A stretch of DNA of 8,995 nucleotides. Source: Methanomicrobiales archaeon (lineage in GTDB: Archaea > Halobacteriota > Methanomicrobia > Methanomicrobiales > Methanoculleaceae). Shown piece after piece: positions 6,175 to 8,995 of this stretch. Each line of letters opens with the position of its first letter. The first letter of the stretch is position 1. The position numbers and the translations under genes were made by a program. The stretch spans positions 1 to 8,995 of the forward strand of contig JAAZIF010000165.1 of NCBI GenBank assembly GCA_012510335.1, read 5' to 3'. The notes under the pieces were generated by a model. It ran no database searches and had not been told where the DNA came from. It worked only from the letters and a program-made list of their open reading frames with translations.

Positions 6175-6320
6175 TAATGCAGTTCTTGGTGCGGGGATTC
6201 TATTAATCTAACTGTTATGTCTCGATTGCCCCGGGCAGGTGATCTAAATCTGTTTATACCGTGGTGGGAGGTACGTCTTGTGAATCTATCAGTACAAGCG
6301 TTATGGACGACACGGATTAG

Positions 6321-6336
6321 CAAAAGAATTATAATA
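6321..6336 (+). promoter_or_regulatory. Archaeal BRE + TATA promoter of the C39-like gene (leaderless)
   Basis: An A-rich BRE-like stretch CAAAAGAA (6321-6328) is followed directly by TTATAATA (6329-6336). The TATA centre is about 26 bases before the ATG at 6358, which puts the predicted transcription start at or next to the start codon. There is no Shine-Dalgarno sequence before that ATG, consistent with a leaderless message. The surrounding 60 bases are much more AT-rich than the neighbouring genes. Confidence 0.6.
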
Positions 6337-6357
6337 TGATGATAAATATCCTGTAAT

Positions 6358-6930
6358 ATGAAACAGCAAATACAGATGAATGGACATCCTATAGACGTGC
6401 TTGCTGTTCCATACTACACACAGGGCGATACTGAGTATCTCTGCGTGATATATTCTCTGATGATGGTTCTTGAGTACATCACGTGCCATAAACAATCTTC
6501 TTTGAATATTGCCACCCCGGTTCCCTCAAAAGATGATCTGATCGCTTCAACAAGGACAGATCCCAATACTGGAACTGATCTCTCCGAAGATGTGATACGC
6601 ATCCTTAACAGAAAATACCCGGCATATACGTTCACACTGGGGGAGAGTACCTTTGAAGAGGTCCACAAGGTTTTAGATGACGGCTACCCGGCAATAGTAA
6701 TATACAACCCGGCGATATTATTCATCAAGCAGAAAGGCCCTGCACATGCAGGGGTCGCCATTGGCATGACTGATGGCGGATTGATCTTGAAGAATCCCTG
6801 GTACGGGGAATTCTTCTATGTCGATAAGATATCATTCACCCGGGCGTGGGATGTTGAATACAACTGGGCAATCTTCGTCAGGCCCAATCTACAGGCGAGG
6901 TTGTTAGCAGATGGAGACAAAGCAGATTAA
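6358..6930 (+). CDS. C39-like cysteine peptidase-fold protein
   Basis: A 190-residue cytosolic protein without signal peptide or membrane segment. It shows the papain-like Peptidase_C39-like pattern: VPYYTQGDTEYLC (17-29), with Gln22 as likely oxyanion residue and Cys29 as likely nucleophile, followed by the helix VIYSLMMVLEY; then GPAHAGVAIG (127-136) with His130, and LILKNPWYGE (142-151) with Asn146 as the third catalytic residue. The triad Cys-His-Asn therefore looks complete. Such domains cleave leader peptides or act as general cysteine proteases or isopeptidases; no substrate is evident. It has no transporter domain and no bacteriocin-like neighbour. Its 3' end overlaps the next gene by 20 bases, so the two are surely co-expressed and perhaps translationally coupled. 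It is more AT-rich than the CDF gene beside it, which may point to transfer. Confidence 0.75.
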   Translation: MKQQIQMNGHPIDVLAVPYYTQGDTEYLCVIYSLMMVLEYITCHKQSSLNIATPVPSKDDLIASTRTDPNTGTDLSEDVIRILNRKYPAYTFTLGESTFEEVHKVLDDGYPAIVIYNPAILFIKQKGPAHAGVAIGMTDGGLILKNPWYGEFFYVDKISFTRAWDVEYNWAIFVRPNLQARLLADGDKAD

Positions 6931-7903
6931 CCTGTTGCCGGCCCCCATAGACAAGAGAGAGGCCGAAAAGAGGGCTCACATGTATGTCCGGGAGAAATAT
7001 GGGAACCTGCCCTCGGTAGGGGAGCCTATCCTCGAAGGCGACACCTGGCGAATCCCGATCGAGGTGAGATACCCTCGAGTGTTATTCGAGAAAGGGACGA
7101 ACCGGCCGAAGAAAGTGCGTTACATGAATCTTGAAGATATCGGGGAGATACGGATCGATGCGAATAGAGGAGATCTGCTACACAAGCCGCGTTACTGGGA
7201 CGTAAGGCGCGAGATCGAGCAGCAACTAAATCTTGTGCAGGTAACAGTGCAAAAAGCACTGGTAAAGACTGGAGCGGACCGGTTCTCAAAGCTGCCTTTC
7301 TCAGAACACATGCATACCCCGGTCGCCGATATCATTGCCTATCTGTTGATCAACGATCACCTCGACCTCGCGCAGGAGTTCTCACTGCTCTACGACAGAG
7401 AAAAGGAAAAATACAACAGTGTCATCGAGGCGCTGATATCGATGGACCTGGTGAGGAGGAGCGCAGACCTGCTTATCCCCGGCAATGCCCTGGTTGAGAT
7501 TGAACGAAAAAGGGAGGAGTTACACCTCAAACTATCGGATGCACTGGCATATTTTTTTGTGCAGGGCTACCAGAACATCCAGAGTGTTCATCAGGTGCTG
7601 GGGCCGCATTTGACGATATCAGGATACATATATCAGCAGAGCATCGAGTACGACGACCTGATACCCGTCGAGTTTAACGAAATACAAAAATCCGTGAGAT
7701 TCTCTTACGGAACCCCCCTGAAGCAGCTAAAACTGCCCCGCTACCTGATACAACTGGAGGAGATAGGCGTTATCGAGGCAACCTCGATAAAAGGGGAGGA
7801 CGTCTGGACTCCAGAGCAGGATCTGCTCGACAGGGTGAGAATGGAAGAGGAGATACTCTCACCAATCAGGCGAATGTTCATAGAATCCAGTGTTGTTGCC
7901 TGA
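6911..7903 (+). CDS. Uncharacterised 330-residue partner of the C39-like protein
   Basis: I do not recognise the family. There is no signal peptide or membrane segment. Residues 15-95 form a small alpha/beta unit: helix AEKRAHMYVREKYG, then EGDTWRIPIEVRYPRV, then EDIGEIRIDANRGDLL. It resembles PepSY or cystatin-like folds, which in other proteins can bind or inhibit peptidases; that likeness is only suggestive. Residues 98-330 are mostly helical with charged segments, including HTPVADIIAYLLINDHLDLA and KYNSVIEALISMDLVRR, which look like winged-helix pieces, and a helical end rich in Glu. The ATG at 6911 has GAGGT about nine bases upstream, inside the end of the C39-like gene. The frame ends with tandem stops TGA TAA. 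Given the 20-base overlap, the product probably works with, guides or restrains the C39-like protein. Confidence 0.75.
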   Translation: METKQINLLPAPIDKREAEKRAHMYVREKYGNLPSVGEPILEGDTWRIPIEVRYPRVLFEKGTNRPKKVRYMNLEDIGEIRIDANRGDLLHKPRYWDVRREIEQQLNLVQVTVQKALVKTGADRFSKLPFSEHMHTPVADIIAYLLINDHLDLAQEFSLLYDREKEKYNSVIEALISMDLVRRSADLLIPGNALVEIERKREELHLKLSDALAYFFVQGYQNIQSVHQVLGPHLTISGYIYQQSIEYDDLIPVEFNEIQKSVRFSYGTPLKQLKLPRYLIQLEEIGVIEATSIKGEDVWTPEQDLLDRVRMEEEILSPIRRMFIESSVVA

Positions 7904-7909
7904 TAATCC

Positions 7910-8377
7910 TCAAAAACCCTCCCCCTTCTGTAGCCTGACCGTGACCCGGCCTCCGCGCCCCAGAACAATAATCCTCCTCATGATCTCCTCCCGGAGTCCC
8001 TCCGGAAGCCTCCCCACCTGCCACTTCCGCTCCCGGATAACATCCGCCGGTTCCGCCGCCGCGACGGCCTTGAGGGCGTACCACGCCGCCCCATAGGCAT
8101 GCTGGGGGACATGCGCAGTCGCCACCGCCTGCCCCGCGGCCCGCGCCGCAAATTGGGCCGCACTCCCGGGAGTCACATCGCGGGCGGCGAGTGATACCCA
8201 ACGGATATCAACCATCCGGAATACGCCGGCCCGGGCCCACTCCCGGCACGCCTCAATGGCTCTACGCGGCCGGCAGTCCCCCGGGCTCGCCCTCTCGAAG
8301 AGCGGGAGGACGCGCTCTGCACAGTCCGCAGCCCAGGCCGCCATCAGCACCCGGTCATGTTTGCTGTACTTCTTCAT
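7910..8377 (-). CDS. Imm5-like putative immunity protein
   Basis: A 155-residue helical, alanine-rich protein. The N-terminus MKKYSKHDRVLMAAWAADCA is followed by ERVLPLFERASPGDCRPRRA and IEACREWARAG, then AARAAGQAVATAHVPQHAYG and AAWYALKAV. The pattern 'C-A-E-R-V-L-P-x-F ... P-x-D-x-R-P-R-x-A-I-E-A ... A-A-G-Q-A-V-A-T-A-H' is that of proteins annotated as putative immunity protein with an Imm5-like domain. That label comes from linkage to polymorphic toxins in bacteria; the actual function in archaea is unknown. The open frame extends to 8539, but the extra 54 residues look non-protein-like, so the ATG at 8377 is chosen. It converges on the C39 pair with six bases between the stop codons and no room for a dedicated terminator. 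No toxin gene is adjacent. Confidence 0.75.
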   Translation of the reverse strand: MKKYSKHDRVLMAAWAADCAERVLPLFERASPGDCRPRRAIEACREWARAGVFRMVDIRWVSLAARDVTPGSAAQFAARAAGQAVATAHVPQHAYGAAWYALKAVAAAEPADVIRERKWQVGRLPEGLREEIMRRIIVLGRGGRVTVRLQKGEGF

Positions 8378-8702
8378 CGGCTGCCGGCCCCCCGGCGGTT
8401 CGTTGCTTGCGCAGAGGCTATATTCACGTGCCTTCCTCGATGATCCGGACGTAATCCACAAACATGTACTGATTATACCGCACTTATTCATCAAACCCGA
8501 TGAAGCCCAACCATTGCTCGTGGACAAAGATCGGAACAATCACAACAGACCGGCTTCCGAAAGGCTTGAGGTACTTTCTGCTCGGGTTCCGGGAACTCCC
8601 GCACCAGCCTGACGATAGGCCTCCCGGCCGCAAGTTTATGAAGGATGAAGAGATAAAGAAGGATTATTGAAGACATAATCTCTAAATATTCACTGATAGC
8701 CG
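8378..8702. other. Intergenic stretch between Imm5-like and PIN genes
   Basis: Apart from the GAF scrap at 8484-8640 no gene is seen. The last 70 bases are AT-rich and hold the upstream region of the PIN gene, with TAAATATT at 8683-8690. That is nearer to the ATG (about 17 bases) than an archaeal TATA box for a leaderless message should be, so no promoter is called. Confidence 0.4.
8484..8640 (-). pseudogene. GAF-domain (sensor kinase) gene scrap, frameshifted
   Basis: The minus strand reads KLAAGRPIVRLVREFPEPEQ followed by KVPQAF. After a frame change near 8555-8562 it reads GSRSVVIVPIFVHEQWLGFI and GFDE, then TAA at 8484-8486. The order 'G-x-P-x-x-x-x-V-R-E-F-P-x-x-E ... S-V-V-I-V-P-I-F-V-x-x-x-W-x-G-F-I-G-F-D' is the GAF domain common in methanogen PAS/GAF histidine kinases. 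Nothing before or after the domain can be read, so this is a fragment of a lost multi-domain sensor gene. The family call is by pattern; the frameshift is visible directly. Confidence 0.65.
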
Positions 8703-8995
8703 ATGAGAATATTACTTGATACCAATATCTTCGTTTCTTGTGAACAAGACCACGTCGTTTCACATGACCTAACTAAACTGCTCCAAATACTCACCAAATC
8801 GGGGGCAAAACTTGTTATTCACCCCCTTTCAGTTTCTGAGATACGAAGTGACCTCGATATAGGACGCAGAGAAGTGAACCTCTCGAAAACCGGGACATAC
8901 TCCCATCTAGAGAGCCCGCCGGATCCCAATAGTGATAAATTGTTTTGTGATCTTATCGGGTCTGCAAAAAATGCGCGTGATGAAGTCGATAATGC
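8703..8995 (+). CDS. PIN-domain protein, N-terminal part (runs off the right edge)
   Basis: The open frame starts at ATG 8703 and stays open to the edge (97 complete codons). MRILLDTNIF opens with the PIN-domain strand and first metal-binding Asp (D6, with Asn8). HPLSVSEIRSDL (40-51) supplies the second acid, Glu46. The visible end, AKNARDEVDN, gives Asp96 at the place where PIN domains have the third acid before a long helix. PIN domains are Mg/Mn-dependent ribonucleases, often VapC-type toxins. Here no antitoxin lies upstream in frame or overlapping, and the spacing between acids is long, so it may be a longer PIN protein with a further domain rather than a classical VapC. It is noticeably more AT-rich than the Imm5-like gene. 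No Shine-Dalgarno sequence is visible before the start. Confidence 0.7.
   Translation, partial: MRILLDTNIFVSCEQDHVVSHDLTKLLQILTKSGAKLVIHPLSVSEIRSDLDIGRREVNLSKTGTYSHLESPPDPNSDKLFCDLIGSAKNARDEVDN

Noticed and set aside
8378..8539. N-terminal extension of the Imm5-like protein to an upstream start at 8539.
   Set aside because: The extra residues resemble no family member and overlap the GAF scrap; the ATG at 8377 gives a normal-length protein.
8703..8995. A classical VapBC toxin-antitoxin pair.
   Set aside because: No antitoxin-like frame precedes the PIN gene; only the GAF scrap and AT-rich spacer are there.
1..8995. CRISPR array.
   Set aside because: No regularly spaced direct repeats were found at any position.

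Overview
The window looks like a chromosomal accessory region of a GC-rich methanogenic archaeon, most likely Methanomicrobiales (Methanoculleus-like). This rests on A-rich BRE plus TATA promoter architecture, a remnant of an archaeal SSV-type integrase with a tRNA 3' end embedded in its reading frame, an IS200/IS605-type TnpB, and methanogen-typical families (a CDF transporter fused to a NifX-like domain, a GAF sensor remnant, an Imm5-like protein). The lineage is inferred from gene flavour, not from a marker gene.

Layout, left to right. Positions 1-171 (minus) hold the decayed 3' part of a type I restriction specificity gene (hsdS), running off the left edge. About 600 bases with no convincing gene follow. 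Then come an unrecognised 210-residue protein with a DUF2314-like C-terminus (791-1423, plus) and, convergent with it, a bacterial-type shikimate-kinase-like protein (1630-2130, minus). At 2250-2345 lies a diverged copy of the 3' end of the CDF gene found intact 2.6 kb further right. A membrane acyltransferase (2412-3551, minus) follows.

The main find is at 3627-4008. The 3' part of a tRNA-Val(CAC) gene (anticodon arm to discriminator base) lies on the plus strand with no 5' half. The minus strand reads straight through it into an integrase-like frame (att-encoded residues, then a core-binding-like domain). It has lost its start, carries an amber stop and is truncated. This is what remains at one end of an element integrated into a tRNA-Val gene. 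The geometry places that element to the left, with the intact tRNA-Val outside the window. Directly to the right is a 5'-truncated tnpB with hairpins typical of an IS605 right end and omega-RNA (4093-4874).

Right of the scar are an intact CDF transporter with a C-terminal NifX-like domain (4910-6160, minus) and, divergent from it, a tight two-gene unit (6358-7903). That unit is a C39-like cysteine-peptidase-fold protein overlapping a 330-residue protein of unknown family, apparently transcribed from a leaderless archaeal promoter. It is the best candidate for an undescribed two-protein system here. Converging on it with only six bases between stop codons is an Imm5-like putative immunity protein (7910-8377, minus). 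A frameshifted GAF sensor-kinase scrap (8484-8640, minus) and the start of a PIN-domain protein (8703 to the edge, plus) complete the window.

Overall this is a gene-turnover zone: at least four decayed pieces (hsdS, integrase/att, tnpB, GAF) and one partial gene duplication lie among a few intact genes. No CRISPR array and no complete tRNA or rRNA gene was seen.
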